24,035 bases of DNA from Syntrophomonadaceae bacterium (lineage in GTDB: Bacteria; Bacillota; Dethiobacteria; DTU022). The notes under the pieces are model-generated. The model made no database searches. It had not been told where the DNA came from and saw only the letters and a program-made list of their open reading frames with translations. This document shows positions 1 to 7,959 of this stretch, in pieces. The position numbers were made by a program, and so were the translations under genes. Location: the NCBI GenBank assembly GCA_007127255.1, contig SKZS01000210.1:1-24035 (forward strand), read 5' to 3'. Numbering within the stretch: the stretch's first letter is position 1; the number at the start of each line of letters is the position of its first letter.

Positions 1-20
1 CGAAATGGCCAGGCTGATCA

Positions 21-1634
21 TTAAAGATCCTGAGCATTTTTCTTCTTTATTGCGGCATCGATAAAACCCTTAAAAAGAGGATGGGAACGAGTCGGACGCG
101 ATTTAAATTCCGGATGAAACTGAACAGCAATAAACCAGGGGTGGTCTTTGATTTCAACCATTTCCACTAAATTGGCCTCTTCATTTATACCGCTGAAAAC
201 CATACCCGCCTTTTCCAGGACCGGGATGTACTCGTTGTTAAACTCGTAGCGATGCCTGTGTCTTTCGTTAACCATCTTTTCACCATAAGCTGCTTCGGCA
301 ATAGTCCCTTCCTTGATCGAGCATGGATAATCTCCCAAACGCAGTGTGCCGCCAATCCTGGTATTATCTTCTTGGCCGGGTAGATAAATAATAACCGGCC
401 CGGGAGTATCGGGACAGAATTCTATGCTGTGAGCACCTTCAATTCCGGCAGCATTGCGGGCAAATTCGATCACAGCGCATTGCATGCCTAAACAAAGTCC
501 AAAGAATGGTATCTTGTTCTCACGGGCTACTTGAGCCGCTTTTATTTTGCCTTCTATGCCCCGCTCTCCAAATCCACCCGGTATTAGAATGCCATCGACT
601 CCTTCAAGCAGATCATCGGCAGTCCCCGACTCCAGAACTTCTGCAGGCACCAATACCGTTTTTACAGCTACATTATGTTCAAGCCCGGCATGAAAGAGGG
701 CTTCGTTAATACTTATATAGGCATCGCGCAAGGAAACATATTTTCCGACCAGGGCAATTGTGACCTCATCCTTAAAATTGGCTGCTTTTTGAACCAGGTC
801 GCGCCATCTCTGCATATCAGCCTGCTTGCAACTTATATTTAATTTTTCCAGGGCAAGCTGGTCAAGATATTGTTCCTGGAGTAGAAGTGGAACCTCGTAA
901 ATAACATTTGTATCAAGATTTTGCACAACTTCCTCGGGTCGGACATTACAAAATAAGGCAATTTTTCTTCTTAAATCGTCATCAAGTGGATGATCTGCCC
1001 TGCAGACAATAATATCGGGCTGAATACCAATACTGCGCAACTCCTTTACACTGTGCTGGGTCGGCTTCGTTTTCAACTCGCCTGACATTGAAAGATAAGG
1101 AACGAGGGTTACATGAATAAAAAGAACATTTTCCCAACCAATCTCATACCTGAGCTGACGAATTGCTTCTAAAAAAGGCAGGCTTTCGATATCGCCGACC
1201 GTGCCGCCAATTTCAGTAATCACCACATCAAGTCCATGGTTGCGATCCAGCCTGGTAATACATTCCTTGATTTTATCTGTTATATGGGGGATAACCTGAA
1301 CAGTGTTTCCTTCGTAAACACCCTCCCGCTCATCCTCGATAACAGACCAGTAAACCCTGCCTGCAGTAACATTGTTATCTCGAGTAAGCGGTTGATCGAT
1401 AAAGCGCTCATAGTGACCAAGATCAAGATCAGTTTCAGCCCCGTCTTCGGTAACGAAAACTTCACCGTGCTGATAAGGGCTCATTGTACCGGGATCGTAA
1501 TTGATATAGGGGTCAAACTTCTGAATGGTCAGCTTTAAACCCCTGTTTTTCAGTAAACAGCCCAGTGAAGCGGCTGTTATACCTTTACCCAGGGATGAAA
1601 CTACCCCGCCTGTAACAAAAATATATTTAGTCAT
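21..1634 (-). CDS. pyrG: CTP synthase (glutamine-hydrolysing)
   Basis: This enzyme converts UTP to CTP using ATP and ammonia released from glutamine, the last step of de novo pyrimidine nucleotide synthesis, in the cytoplasm. The 537-residue length is normal for the family. The N-terminal amidoligase domain opens with GGVVSSLGKG (P-loop type), followed by the conserved YINYDPGTMSP and GGTVGDIES segments. The C-terminal class I glutaminase domain has PGGFGERG, the nucleophile elbow GLCLGMQ with Cys381, and FHPEF carrying the catalytic His/Glu near residue 515. The ATG at 1634 sits about 5 bases after an AAGGGGG ribosome site. The neighbouring upstream gene on the same strand encodes a small zinc ribbon protein, about 70 bases away, with no clear terminator between them. 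All motifs are intact, so identification is firm. No pyrG-type attenuator was recognised in the leader. Confidence 0.98.
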   Translation of the reverse strand: MTKYIFVTGGVVSSLGKGITAASLGCLLKNRGLKLTIQKFDPYINYDPGTMSPYQHGEVFVTEDGAETDLDLGHYERFIDQPLTRDNNVTAGRVYWSVIEDEREGVYEGNTVQVIPHITDKIKECITRLDRNHGLDVVITEIGGTVGDIESLPFLEAIRQLRYEIGWENVLFIHVTLVPYLSMSGELKTKPTQHSVKELRSIGIQPDIIVCRADHPLDDDLRRKIALFCNVRPEEVVQNLDTNVIYEVPLLLQEQYLDQLALEKLNISCKQADMQRWRDLVQKAANFKDEVTIALVGKYVSLRDAYISINEALFHAGLEHNVAVKTVLVPAEVLESGTADDLLEGVDGILIPGGFGERGIEGKIKAAQVARENKIPFFGLCLGMQCAVIEFARNAAGIEGAHSIEFCPDTPGPVIIYLPGQEDNTRIGGTLRLGDYPCSIKEGTIAEAAYGEKMVNERHRHRYEFNNEYIPVLEKAGMVFSGINEEANLVEMVEIKDHPWFIAVQFHPEFKSRPTRSHPLFKGFIDAAIKKKNAQDL

Positions 1635-1706
1635 AAGCGCCCCCTTATCGCAGCTGGTTTAATCATTTTTTTGGTCGGCTCAGCAACTGCTGCAGCTGGT
1701 CTTAGT

Positions 1707-1889
1707 TCAACCGCCGCAGCTTGAGGAGGCTGTTCCACCGTCAGAAGAACTGCTGCCTGTCCGAAAAAGCGACAGTATTCTTTTCGCTTCTTTTCCACAA
1801 GCGGGACACTTTATGCTGCTTTGCATACTGCTGCATAATTCTTCATGTTTTTTCTCGCAGTCTGGACAGTAAAATTCGTATAGGGGCAA
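1707..1889 (-). CDS. FmdB-family zinc ribbon protein
   Basis: This small protein of 60 residues begins PLYEFYCPDC and has a second CPAC pair about 20 residues on, giving the CxxC...CxxC zinc ribbon of the FmdB (CxxC_CxxC_SSSS) family, followed by the usual low-complexity Ser/Gly tail ending SSSCGG. The family is of uncertain function: one member was described as a putative regulator of formamidase expression, and most are simply conserved small proteins. I chose the TTG at 1889 as start because a GGAGGAG ribosome site lies about 9 bases upstream, and family members start with a residue directly before PLYEF. A longer reading frame begins with TTG at 1913 but would overlap that ribosome site. 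It is co-directional with pyrG. An extended -10 promoter lies about 40 bases upstream. Confidence 0.88.
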   Translation of the reverse strand: MPLYEFYCPDCEKKHEELCSSMQSSIKCPACGKEAKRILSLFRTGSSSSDGGTASSSCGG

Positions 1890-1929
1890 AACTGCAACTC
1901 CTCCAGATATCAATTAATCAATAAATATA

Positions 1930-1938
1930 ATCATAGCA
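1930..1938 (-). promoter_or_regulatory. Extended -10 promoter for the FmdB-like gene
   Basis: Read on the minus strand this is TGCTATGAT, an extended -10 element (TGn followed by TATGAT) with no recognisable -35. Transcription would begin near 1923, giving a leader of about 34 bases that contains the GGAGGAG ribosome site. The same 13-base string TGCTATGATTATA occurs in the same arrangement before the DUF456 gene at 18955, which supports both as real vegetative promoters. Confidence 0.5.
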
Positions 1939-1953
1939 TCGCCGGATGGTTTA

Positions 1954-2046
1954 TTAGGTCCGGCCTTTTAATCTTTTCCTCTTTTTAGCCCGTCTTCTCT
2001 TTTTACGCTGTCGTTTTAATTGCTTGCGTGTTAAATTCTGTGCCAT
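1954..2046 (-). CDS. Tiny, extremely basic 30-residue protein
   Basis: This reading frame runs from ATG at 2046 to TAA at 1954 and encodes 30 residues starting MAQNLTRKQLKRQRKK and ending KGRT. Seventeen of the 30 residues are Lys or Arg and none is acidic. A strong TAAAGGAGGG ribosome site precedes the ATG, but the spacing is long (about 15 bases), which weakens the case. An extended -10 lies about 115 bases upstream. The composition resembles very small ribosome-associated basic proteins (for example the bS22/Cox24-like peptides), but I cannot assign it to a family from sequence alone. It sits between the FmdB-like gene and nrdJ, divergent from nrdJ. It could be a true RNA-binding micro-protein or a chance purine-rich frame. 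The ribosome site and coherent length favour a real gene. Confidence 0.5.
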   Translation of the reverse strand: MAQNLTRKQLKRQRKKRRRAKKRKRLKGRT

Positions 2047-2093
2047 AGACTGAAACCTATCCCTCCTTTACGTAACTTTCAAAAAGCATAAAC

Positions 2094-2117
2094 CGCTTAA
2101 AACAAATATTTTAAGCG
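2094..2117. repeat. Perfect 9-bp inverted repeat in the nrdJ divergent spacer
   Basis: CGCTTAAAA (2094-2102) and TTTTAAGCG (2109-2117) are perfect inverted copies around a 6-base loop. It lies in the AT-rich spacer between the tiny basic ORF (minus) and nrdJ (plus). If the minus-strand promoter at 2161 is right, it forms a hairpin in the 5' leader of the tiny ORF. It could equally be an operator for a dimeric repressor. It does not match the NrdR box as I know it, and no U-tract makes it a convincing terminator. Confidence 0.5.
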
Positions 2118-2160
2118 AATAGTTGATAATCATGCGTTTATAACCACTAATACAAAGTAA

Positions 2161-2169
2161 AGTATAACA
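2161..2169 (-). promoter_or_regulatory. Candidate extended -10 promoter for the tiny basic ORF
   Basis: On the minus strand this reads TGTTATACT, a TGn-extended -10. No good -35 is visible. It would give a leader of roughly 108 bases containing the 9-bp hairpin. The remaining spacer up to nrdJ (2170-2290) is AT-rich. I see no cobalamin riboswitch and no convincing plus-strand promoter for nrdJ beyond isolated TATAAT-like strings. Confidence 0.3.
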
Positions 2170-2306
2170 CAACTCGGAGATAATAAAAATATTATGGAGC
2201 CAATAAATTAAAAGGAAAAAGTTATTTAAGAGAGAATAATTATGATAGATCAAACTAATCCAGACTCACATCAAAAATATTATAATATTTTAGGAGGATT
2301 TCCTTA

Positions 2307-5300
2307 ATGGATTTAAGCCCTAACGCCCTTATAACTTATGAAAAAAGATACCTGATTAAAGATGAAAAAGGAAACCCGACAGAAACTCCTGAAGACCTTC
2401 TGCACAGGGTGGCTGCCAACATTGCTTCGGTAGAGAAAAACTACGGGCGGACAGAGGCAGAGATAGAAATAATTAAAACTGACTTCTACCAGGTGATGGC
2501 CGAATCCCGCTTTATGCCCAATTCCCCTACACTGATGAATGCCGGGCGGGAACTGCAGCAGCTAAGTGCCTGCTTTGTCCTGCCTCTTGAAGACAGTATG
2601 GAAGGCATTTTTACCGCTCTGAAAAACATGGCCCTGGTTCAAAAAACCGGTGGAGGCACCGGATTTTCTTTCGATCGTCTGCGTCCCAACAACGACATTG
2701 TTCGTTCAACCAACGGCGTCGCCAGCGGACCAATTTCATTTTTAAAAATTTTCGATGCCGCTACTGAAGCGGTCAAGCAGGGTGGCACCCGACGTGGAGC
2801 CAACATGGGCTCCCTGATCTACAATCACCCGAATATCCTTGAATTTATTTGCAGCAAAGAAAAAGAGGACGAAATAAACAATTTCAACCTTTCTGTCACG
2901 GTATCCGATGAATTCATGCGTAAAGCTACCGGCGAAGACCCCGATCCATTATATAACCTGATCAACCCCCGCACTAAAGAAATCTATCGTGATCCTGAAA
3001 CTGGTGAAGAAGTTAAGCTCGATGCAGCAGCTGTATTTGATCTGATTGTCCAGAAAGCATGGGAAAAAGGCGACCCCGGGATTATTTTTATCGAACAGAT
3101 GAACAAGTTTAACCCAACCCCGCAGATCGGAAAATACGAAACTACCAATCCTTGCGTTCCGGGAGATACTTTTGTTCTTACATCCGAAGGGCCAAGAATG
3201 GTAAATGAACTTCTTGGCAAGAAAGCCACCCTGCTAATTAACGGTGCAACTTTTGATACAACAGAAGCGGGCTTTTTCGCCACAGGGGAAAAGCAGCTTT
3301 ATACAATTGAGACTGCTGAAGGTTTTTCTTTGAGGACAACAGCAGATCACCCCGTACTAAAAGTTAAAGCAAAAACAAGATATAGAATTGAAAGTGAGTG
3401 GTCTAATACGGGTGATCTTCAACCTGGAGACCAAATTATGCTGCACAATCAGCGCAAAGTTGCGGGATGGTCAGGTTTATACGGAGAAGATGAAGGCTAC
3501 CTGGTTGGGCTTTTAATGGGCGATGGAACTTTGAAAGAAGATAAAGCAGTTCTTTCTGCCTGGATCAACCAGGACGCTAACGGTACTACCGGTATCATGG
3601 ACTGTGCTCTTAAGGCCGCCCATACTATGCCCCACAGGAGCGATTTCAAGGGCTGGTGGAAAGTGAGAGGAAGAAATGAATACAGGATGAGCCCTGTATC
3701 GCTTACGAAATTGGCACTGTCCCTTGGAATGCGGCCCGGACAAAAAATAATTACACCTTACTTAGAAACTCATACTTCGTCAGGGTTCAGCAAAGGTTTC
3801 CTCAGGGGCTTTTTTGACGCAGACGGTTCAGTGCAGGGCAGCACAGGTAAAGGTATTTCTCTCCGACTGGCCCAGAGCAATCTAAATAACTTAAAGGCTG
3901 TGCAGAGAATGCTGGCCCGGTTTGGTATTTTAAGCACAATTTACAAAAATCGGCGTCCGGAAAAAGAAACACTGCTGCCTGATGGTAAAAATGGCAGTGC
4001 CCTTTATAAAACCCGGGCTCAGCATGAACTGGTGATATCAAAAGACAACCTTAAAATTTATGCAGAAAAAATAGGTTTCTCAGATAAAGTAAAGGAAGAA
4101 AAGCTAATGCAAAAGCTTGGTTCATACAACCGAGAAATAAACCGGGAACGATTTACAGCTACTGTAACTGCCGTAACGCCAGGTGTAACTGAGGTAGTTT
4201 ACGATGTGCAGGTCCCTGGCATTAATGCCTTTGATGCTAATGGGATAGTAGCCCATAACTGCGGAGAGCAACCGCTGCTTCCTTATGAGGCCTGCTGCCT
4301 CGGTTCGATTAATCTTGGCAAATATGTTTCCGCTGACTCGAAAATCGAATGGGAAAAACTGGCTGCTGATCTTAAAATTGCAGTCCGCTTTCTTGACAAC
4401 GTTATTGATGCCAGCAACTATGTAATCCCGGAGATTGCCGCAATGCACAAAGAAGGGAATCGCAAGATAGGCCTTGGCATAATGGGCTGGCACGACATGC
4501 TGGTTCGACTCGGTATTACATACGACAGTGAAGAGGCGATTACAACAGCTGAGCAGATCATGCATTTTATTAACGAAAAAGCAAAACAGGAGTCTGCCTC
4601 CCTGGCAGAAGAACGGGGAGTGTTCCCTAATTTCAAGGACAGCATTTACGATACCGGAAATGCTGAAGACCGGGTCCGTAATGCTACCAGGACCACGATT
4701 GCACCCACAGGTACCATTTCAATACTTGCCGGCGCCAGCAGCGGTATCGAACCGTATTTCAGCATTGCTTTCATACGTAAAAATATTCTGGACGGCCTTG
4801 ATCTGCCGGAAGTAAATCCCCTCTTTCTTGAAATAGCAAAACAGGAAGGATTCTTCAGTGATGAACTAATCGAAGAAATTGCTCACAGCGGTAGAATCCC
4901 AGAGGGAACTGCTGTTCCCAAAGCATATAAAGACCTATTTAAGACTGCCATGGAAATCGAATACGATTGGCACGTCCGCCACCAGGCCGCTTTTCAGAAG
5001 CATACCGACAATGCAGTTAGCAAAACTGTTAATTTAAAACAGGATGCCACTATTGAAGATGTTAAATTCGCTTATATCAGTGCCTGGCAAGCCGGTTGTA
5101 AAGGTATTACCATTTACCGGGACACTTCCAGGACCAGGCAAGTATTAAATGTGGGCTCCGGCACGGAAGAAGAAACTTTAAAGCCGACGAAAAGGCCAAA
5201 AACCTTATGCGGCAGCACAACCAGTATCAGGACAGCACTGGGCAACCTTTTTGTTACAGTCAACTCCGCCGACGGCAAGCCCTTTGAACTATTCGCCCAA

Positions 5301-5636
5301 ATTGGCAAAGCGGGGAGTGATGTCGTTGCTTTTACCGAGGCAATTGCCCGCCTGATCTCGCTGGCCCTGCGCTGCGGTGTGAGCATTGACGAAATCGTAA
5401 CCCAATTGGAAGGCATCGGTGGGGCCCGCTCGGTCGGATTTGGCCCAAACAGAATTATGAGTGTACCCGATGCTATCGGCCAGGCTTTAAGAGACCTGGC
5501 CCAATCCGAAACAGGCTTAGACCACGGCACCGAAGGCAACCACCAGATGGAACTTTGCCCCGACTGCGGAACATGTGCCCTGATCAGGGCCGAAGGCTGC
5601 CTCAAGTGTGAAGCCTGCGGGTTTACCGAATGTTAA
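2307..5636 (+). CDS. nrdJ: Class II (B12-dependent) ribonucleotide reductase, intein-containing
   Basis: This enzyme reduces ribonucleotides to deoxyribonucleotides with an adenosylcobalamin-generated thiyl radical and needs no oxygen. The reading frame is 1109 residues; removing the 369-residue intein (283-651) leaves a 740-residue enzyme, a normal length. Visible family motifs are FMPNSPTLMNAG, GGGTGFSFDRLRP, GTRRGANMGSL, the active-site NPCGE (Asn281-Pro282 joined after splicing to Cys652-Gly-Glu654), IGLGIMGWHDML, APTGTISILAGASSGIEP and AGCKGITIYRDTSR. The tail has the TSCPD-like domain and a zinc ribbon (CPDCGTC...CLKCEACG). The ATG at 2307 follows TAGGAGGA by 8 bases. A membrane HD-GYP gene follows 34 bases downstream. 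The protein can work only if the intein splices. No other RNR class is present in the window. Confidence 0.97.
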   Translation: MDLSPNALITYEKRYLIKDEKGNPTETPEDLLHRVAANIASVEKNYGRTEAEIEIIKTDFYQVMAESRFMPNSPTLMNAGRELQQLSACFVLPLEDSMEGIFTALKNMALVQKTGGGTGFSFDRLRPNNDIVRSTNGVASGPISFLKIFDAATEAVKQGGTRRGANMGSLIYNHPNILEFICSKEKEDEINNFNLSVTVSDEFMRKATGEDPDPLYNLINPRTKEIYRDPETGEEVKLDAAAVFDLIVQKAWEKGDPGIIFIEQMNKFNPTPQIGKYETTNPCVPGDTFVLTSEGPRMVNELLGKKATLLINGATFDTTEAGFFATGEKQLYTIETAEGFSLRTTADHPVLKVKAKTRYRIESEWSNTGDLQPGDQIMLHNQRKVAGWSGLYGEDEGYLVGLLMGDGTLKEDKAVLSAWINQDANGTTGIMDCALKAAHTMPHRSDFKGWWKVRGRNEYRMSPVSLTKLALSLGMRPGQKIITPYLETHTSSGFSKGFLRGFFDADGSVQGSTGKGISLRLAQSNLNNLKAVQRMLARFGILSTIYKNRRPEKETLLPDGKNGSALYKTRAQHELVISKDNLKIYAEKIGFSDKVKEEKLMQKLGSYNREINRERFTATVTAVTPGVTEVVYDVQVPGINAFDANGIVAHNCGEQPLLPYEACCLGSINLGKYVSADSKIEWEKLAADLKIAVRFLDNVIDASNYVIPEIAAMHKEGNRKIGLGIMGWHDMLVRLGITYDSEEAITTAEQIMHFINEKAKQESASLAEERGVFPNFKDSIYDTGNAEDRVRNATRTTIAPTGTISILAGASSGIEPYFSIAFIRKNILDGLDLPEVNPLFLEIAKQEGFFSDELIEEIAHSGRIPEGTAVPKAYKDLFKTAMEIEYDWHVRHQAAFQKHTDNAVSKTVNLKQDATIEDVKFAYISAWQAGCKGITIYRDTSRTRQVLNVGSGTEEETLKPTKRPKTLCGSTTSIRTALGNLFVTVNSADGKPFELFAQIGKAGSDVVAFTEAIARLISLALRCGVSIDEIVTQLEGIGGARSVGFGPNRIMSVPDAIGQALRDLAQSETGLDHGTEGNHQMELCPDCGTCALIRAEGCLKCEACGFTEC
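3153..4259 (+). mobile_element. LAGLIDADG homing-endonuclease intein within NrdJ
   Basis: This in-frame insertion of 369 codons (host residues 283-651) interrupts the class II RNR between NP and CGEQ. Splicing block A is CVPGDTFVL with nucleophile Cys283. Block B is TTADHPVL with Thr345 and His348. Blocks F and G are VYDVQVPG...NAFDANGIVAHN, ending in the His-Asn pair at 650-651, with Cys652 as the +1 nucleophile. Between them are two dodecapeptide motifs, YLVGLLMGDG (398-407) and FLRGFFDADG (498-507). Their Asp406 and Asp504/Asp506 are present, so the homing nuclease may be active. Both the splicing and the endonuclease parts look complete, with no stop or frameshift. The boundary follows directly from comparing the flanks with the uninterrupted NPCGEQPLLPYE motif. 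Inteins are known in ribonucleotide reductases, often at active-site motifs. Confidence 0.96.
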
Positions 5637-5670
5637 AAATTGAAAAGTTATAATAATGTGGTGACTACAG

Positions 5671-6924
5671 GTGGATAAAGACATCCCTAAAAGCGCATTG
5701 CTATTCATCATGATTACTGCCTTGGCTGCTGCATTCCTGGTCGGCTATTTGGTAACTGTAATGGACTGGTCACGGGTAAACTGGCTTCCCGTCCTTATAT
5801 TTTTATTTTTAATTATCATTTCTGATTCTTTCCCGGTAACCCTGCCAAGGGGCGGGAGCGTTACGGTTAGCTTTGCCGCTATAACTGCATCTATTATACT
5901 CTTTCAGCCATTCGTGGTTATTGCAATCGCTACAGCCAGGGATTTCTTTCTGCTCTTAAAAGGCCGGAGACGATTAAAAAGTCTTTTTAACGTTTCACAA
6001 ATTGTTCTATGCGCAGGTTCCTCTTCACTGCTTTATACTCACTACAGCCCTTCAGCGGAACAGTTTACTGTCAACCATATTCCCGCCGTTATTATTTCTA
6101 TACTTATTCTTTTTGTTCTCAACAGTGTTTTTGTCACCTTGGTACTAGCTCTTACTCAAGAGGAAAAACCCCTGACCATCTGGACGGTCAATATTAAGTG
6201 GACCACCCTGACCTTTTTAAGCATGGCCCCACTTGGGGCATTGATTGCAGTGATTTACACAAATATCGGTTTATGGGCTTTGCTTCTTTTCCTATTACCC
6301 CTGATTTTAGCCCGTTACTCTTTCCAGTCATATATGAACATGCGCCAGACTTTTTTAGATACCATAAAAAGCCTATCTATGGCCATTGATGCAAAAGATC
6401 CTTATACAAAAGGCCACTCCTCCCGGGTAGCGTATTACGCCGTTTCGCTGGCCCGCGAACTAAAGTGGCCCGAAGACAAACTGGAACTACTTCACTATAT
6501 AGCCATTATTCACGATGTCGGAAAAGTTTCAGTTCCGGAGCACATCCTAAAAAAGGGTAATCCGCTCACAGGTGAAGAACACGATATCATGAAATTGCAC
6601 TGCCGGGAGGGCGCAGAAATAATCAAGGAAGTAAAATACTTCATGAAGGGATCTGGAATTATCAGGCACCATCACGAACACTGGGATGGCACCGGTTATC
6701 CTGACCAGATACAAGGTGAGGATATCCCGGAAGGCGCCCGCATATTAGCAGTTGCAGATGCATTTGACGCCATGACCACCGATCGCCCTTACCGTGAAGC
6801 AATGCAACCGGAAGCTGCCCTGCGGGAATTACAGAAGTACTCAGGTATACAGTTTGACCCCTCTGTTGTCGATGCATTTGCCCGCATATTCACACAGTTA
6901 CAGTTTGATAATACTGAAGGTTAA
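5671..6924 (+). CDS. Membrane HD-GYP domain protein (putative c-di-GMP phosphodiesterase)
   Basis: The first 220 or so residues of this 417-residue protein hold about six or seven hydrophobic membrane segments, without a recognised ligand-binding domain. A C-terminal HD-GYP domain follows, beginning near SMAIDAKDPYTKGHSSRV. The metal-binding HD is His281-Asp282 in IHDVGK, and the signature HHEHWDGTGYP spans 334-344, so both halves of the catalytic site are intact. HD-GYP enzymes hydrolyse cyclic di-GMP (or cGAMP in some lineages) on the cytoplasmic side of the membrane. The start is GTG at 5671 with only a weak GGTGA ribosome site. It follows nrdJ by 34 bases and is probably read through from it, though a functional link is not obvious. 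The stop at 6922-6924 directly abuts the stop of the convergent MORN gene. Confidence 0.92.
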   Translation: MDKDIPKSALLFIMITALAAAFLVGYLVTVMDWSRVNWLPVLIFLFLIIISDSFPVTLPRGGSVTVSFAAITASIILFQPFVVIAIATARDFFLLLKGRRRLKSLFNVSQIVLCAGSSSLLYTHYSPSAEQFTVNHIPAVIISILILFVLNSVFVTLVLALTQEEKPLTIWTVNIKWTTLTFLSMAPLGALIAVIYTNIGLWALLLFLLPLILARYSFQSYMNMRQTFLDTIKSLSMAIDAKDPYTKGHSSRVAYYAVSLARELKWPEDKLELLHYIAIIHDVGKVSVPEHILKKGNPLTGEEHDIMKLHCREGAEIIKEVKYFMKGSGIIRHHHEHWDGTGYPDQIQGEDIPEGARILAVADAFDAMTTDRPYREAMQPEAALRELQKYSGIQFDPSVVDAFARIFTQLQFDNTEG

Positions 6925-7377
6925 TTAAACCCATAACATATAGAATATTCGCTTGTCCCACCATTTCCTCGGTTCTTCCGGGTTTTGCTTTTCTGCTGCC
7001 AGAAGATCATCTTCGTCTTCCCAGTAATATGGATTATCCTCAACTCTTTGTTGTTCTAATTTTGCCAGCTTTTGCTTAAGACGGGCTATCTCCTCCTTTA
7101 GCTCTTGAGTCTCTTTCTCCAGGTTATGATCTTTCTGCTCCTGAGGTTTAACCGGACGCATATTTTTTATTAACTTACCGGCTCTCCACTCTCCTATACA
7201 TATTTTTCCATCTAAAGTAATTAATTTTCCCCTGCCACTGGGCTTATCATCTTCCCATTCGCCTTCGTACTTTAACCCATCTGCTCGAACCCATATTCCC
7301 CTACCGTGTCTCTTGCCCTCTTTCATTTCTCCTTCATACTTCGATCCATCGGGGTAAGTATAAATATATTTATCCAT
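6925..7377 (-). CDS. MORN-repeat protein with C-terminal coiled coil
   Basis: This 150-residue protein has three MORN-type repeats in its first 75 residues: YPDGSKYEGEMKEGKRHGRG, ADGLKYEGEWEDDKPSGRG and LDGKICIGEWRAGK, the last being degraded. A charged coiled-coil stretch follows (EKETQELKEEIARLKQKLAK, residues 87-106). The tail is acidic, then Trp-rich (YYWEDEDD...RKWWDKRIFYMLWV). There is no signal peptide or membrane segment. MORN repeats form elongated beta hairpins involved in protein or lipid contacts; in bacteria their roles are mostly unknown. The ATG at 7377 follows GGAGAGGG by 5 bases. It is convergent with the HD-GYP gene with no bases between the two stop codons. The spacer upstream (7378-7561) is AT-rich and I see nothing else in it. 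Confidence 0.85.
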   Translation of the reverse strand: MDKYIYTYPDGSKYEGEMKEGKRHGRGIWVRADGLKYEGEWEDDKPSGRGKLITLDGKICIGEWRAGKLIKNMRPVKPQEQKDHNLEKETQELKEEIARLKQKLAKLEQQRVEDNPYYWEDEDDLLAAEKQNPEEPRKWWDKRIFYMLWV

Positions 7378-7561
7378 CGTTACCCTCTCCTGCCAAATGT
7401 TTTTACAATAAGATCTTAGCAGCTTATTTCAATACATCCAAACTATACTTCTACACTATTCATTTTTAACCTGCAATAAATTAAATATTTCCACTATATT
7501 TATTTTTCCTTATTCAATTTGGCCTGATGCAAACTGCGTTTTCCCGGCCCGATAACCCACA

Positions 7562-7587
7562 AAAAAACCACCTTGAAGGTGGTTTTT
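7562..7587 (-). terminator. Rho-independent terminator of the tRNA operon
   Basis: A 10-bp stem, AAAAACCACC with GGTGGTTTTT around TTGAA, is followed on the minus strand by a run of seven T residues in all. It lies about 30 bases past the last tRNA. The A/T-rich flanks make it potentially bidirectional, but nothing on the plus strand needs it. Confidence 0.88.
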
Positions 7588-7618
7588 GATTTAGATAAAG
7601 CCTATGATTCTAGTTATA

Positions 7619-7708
7619 TGGTGCCGGAGCCCGGAATCGAACCGGGACGGTTATGTTATAACCGAGGGATTTTAAGTCCCTTGCGTCTGCCTGTTCCGCC
7701 ACTCCGGC
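7619..7708 (-). tRNA. tRNA-Leu (anticodon TAA)
   Basis: This is a type II tRNA with a long variable arm. The acceptor GCCGGAG pairs with CTCCGGC, the anticodon loop is CTTAAAA (anticodon TAA, reading UUA/UUG), the T-loop is GGTTCGATTCC, and the 3' CCA is encoded (7619-7621). It is the last gene of the five-tRNA operon. Confidence 0.97.
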
Positions 7709-7714
7709 GATAGA

Positions 7715-7788
7715 TGGAGGCGACACCCGGATTCGAACCGGGGATGGAGGATTTGCAGTCCTCTGCCTTACCACTTGGCTATGTCGCC
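7715..7788 (-). tRNA. tRNA-Cys (anticodon GCA)
   Basis: Acceptor GGCGACA pairs with TGTCGCC, the anticodon loop is CTGCAAA (GCA), the T-loop is GGTTCGAATCC, and CCA is encoded. It is 74 bases long and lies 6 bases upstream of tRNA-Leu in the operon. Confidence 0.97.
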
Positions 7789-7797
7789 AGAAAGAAA

Positions 7798-7872
7798 TGG
7801 AGCGGAAGACGAGATTCGAACTCGCGACCCTCGCCTTGGCAAGGCGATGCTCTACCACTGAGCTACTCCCGC
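7798..7872 (-). tRNA. tRNA-Gly (anticodon GCC)
   Basis: Acceptor GCGGGAG pairs with CTTCCGC (one G-U pair), the anticodon loop is TTGCCAA (GCC), the T-loop is AGTTCGAATCT, and CCA is encoded. It is 75 bases long. Confidence 0.97.
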
Positions 7873-7877
7873 GTAAC

Positions 7878-7953
<76 letters not shown>

Positions 7954-7959
7954 CAATTT

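Noticed and set aside
2068..2253. A 61-residue hydrophobic minus-strand reading frame in the nrdJ spacer
   Set aside because: It starts with TTG, has no ribosome site, and its Ile/Leu/Tyr/Asn-rich composition is what AT-rich spacer DNA gives in any frame. It also covers the hairpin and the candidate promoter.
2047..2306. Cobalamin riboswitch or NrdR box before the B12-dependent reductase
   Set aside because: No B12-box-like string or extended structured leader is visible, and no pair of NrdR-like 16-base boxes was found; only the 9-bp inverted repeat stands out.
4122..4565. A 147-residue minus-strand frame across the intein-extein border
   Set aside because: It lies opposite the conserved NPCGE region and block F/G of the intein, and it has no domain-like features.
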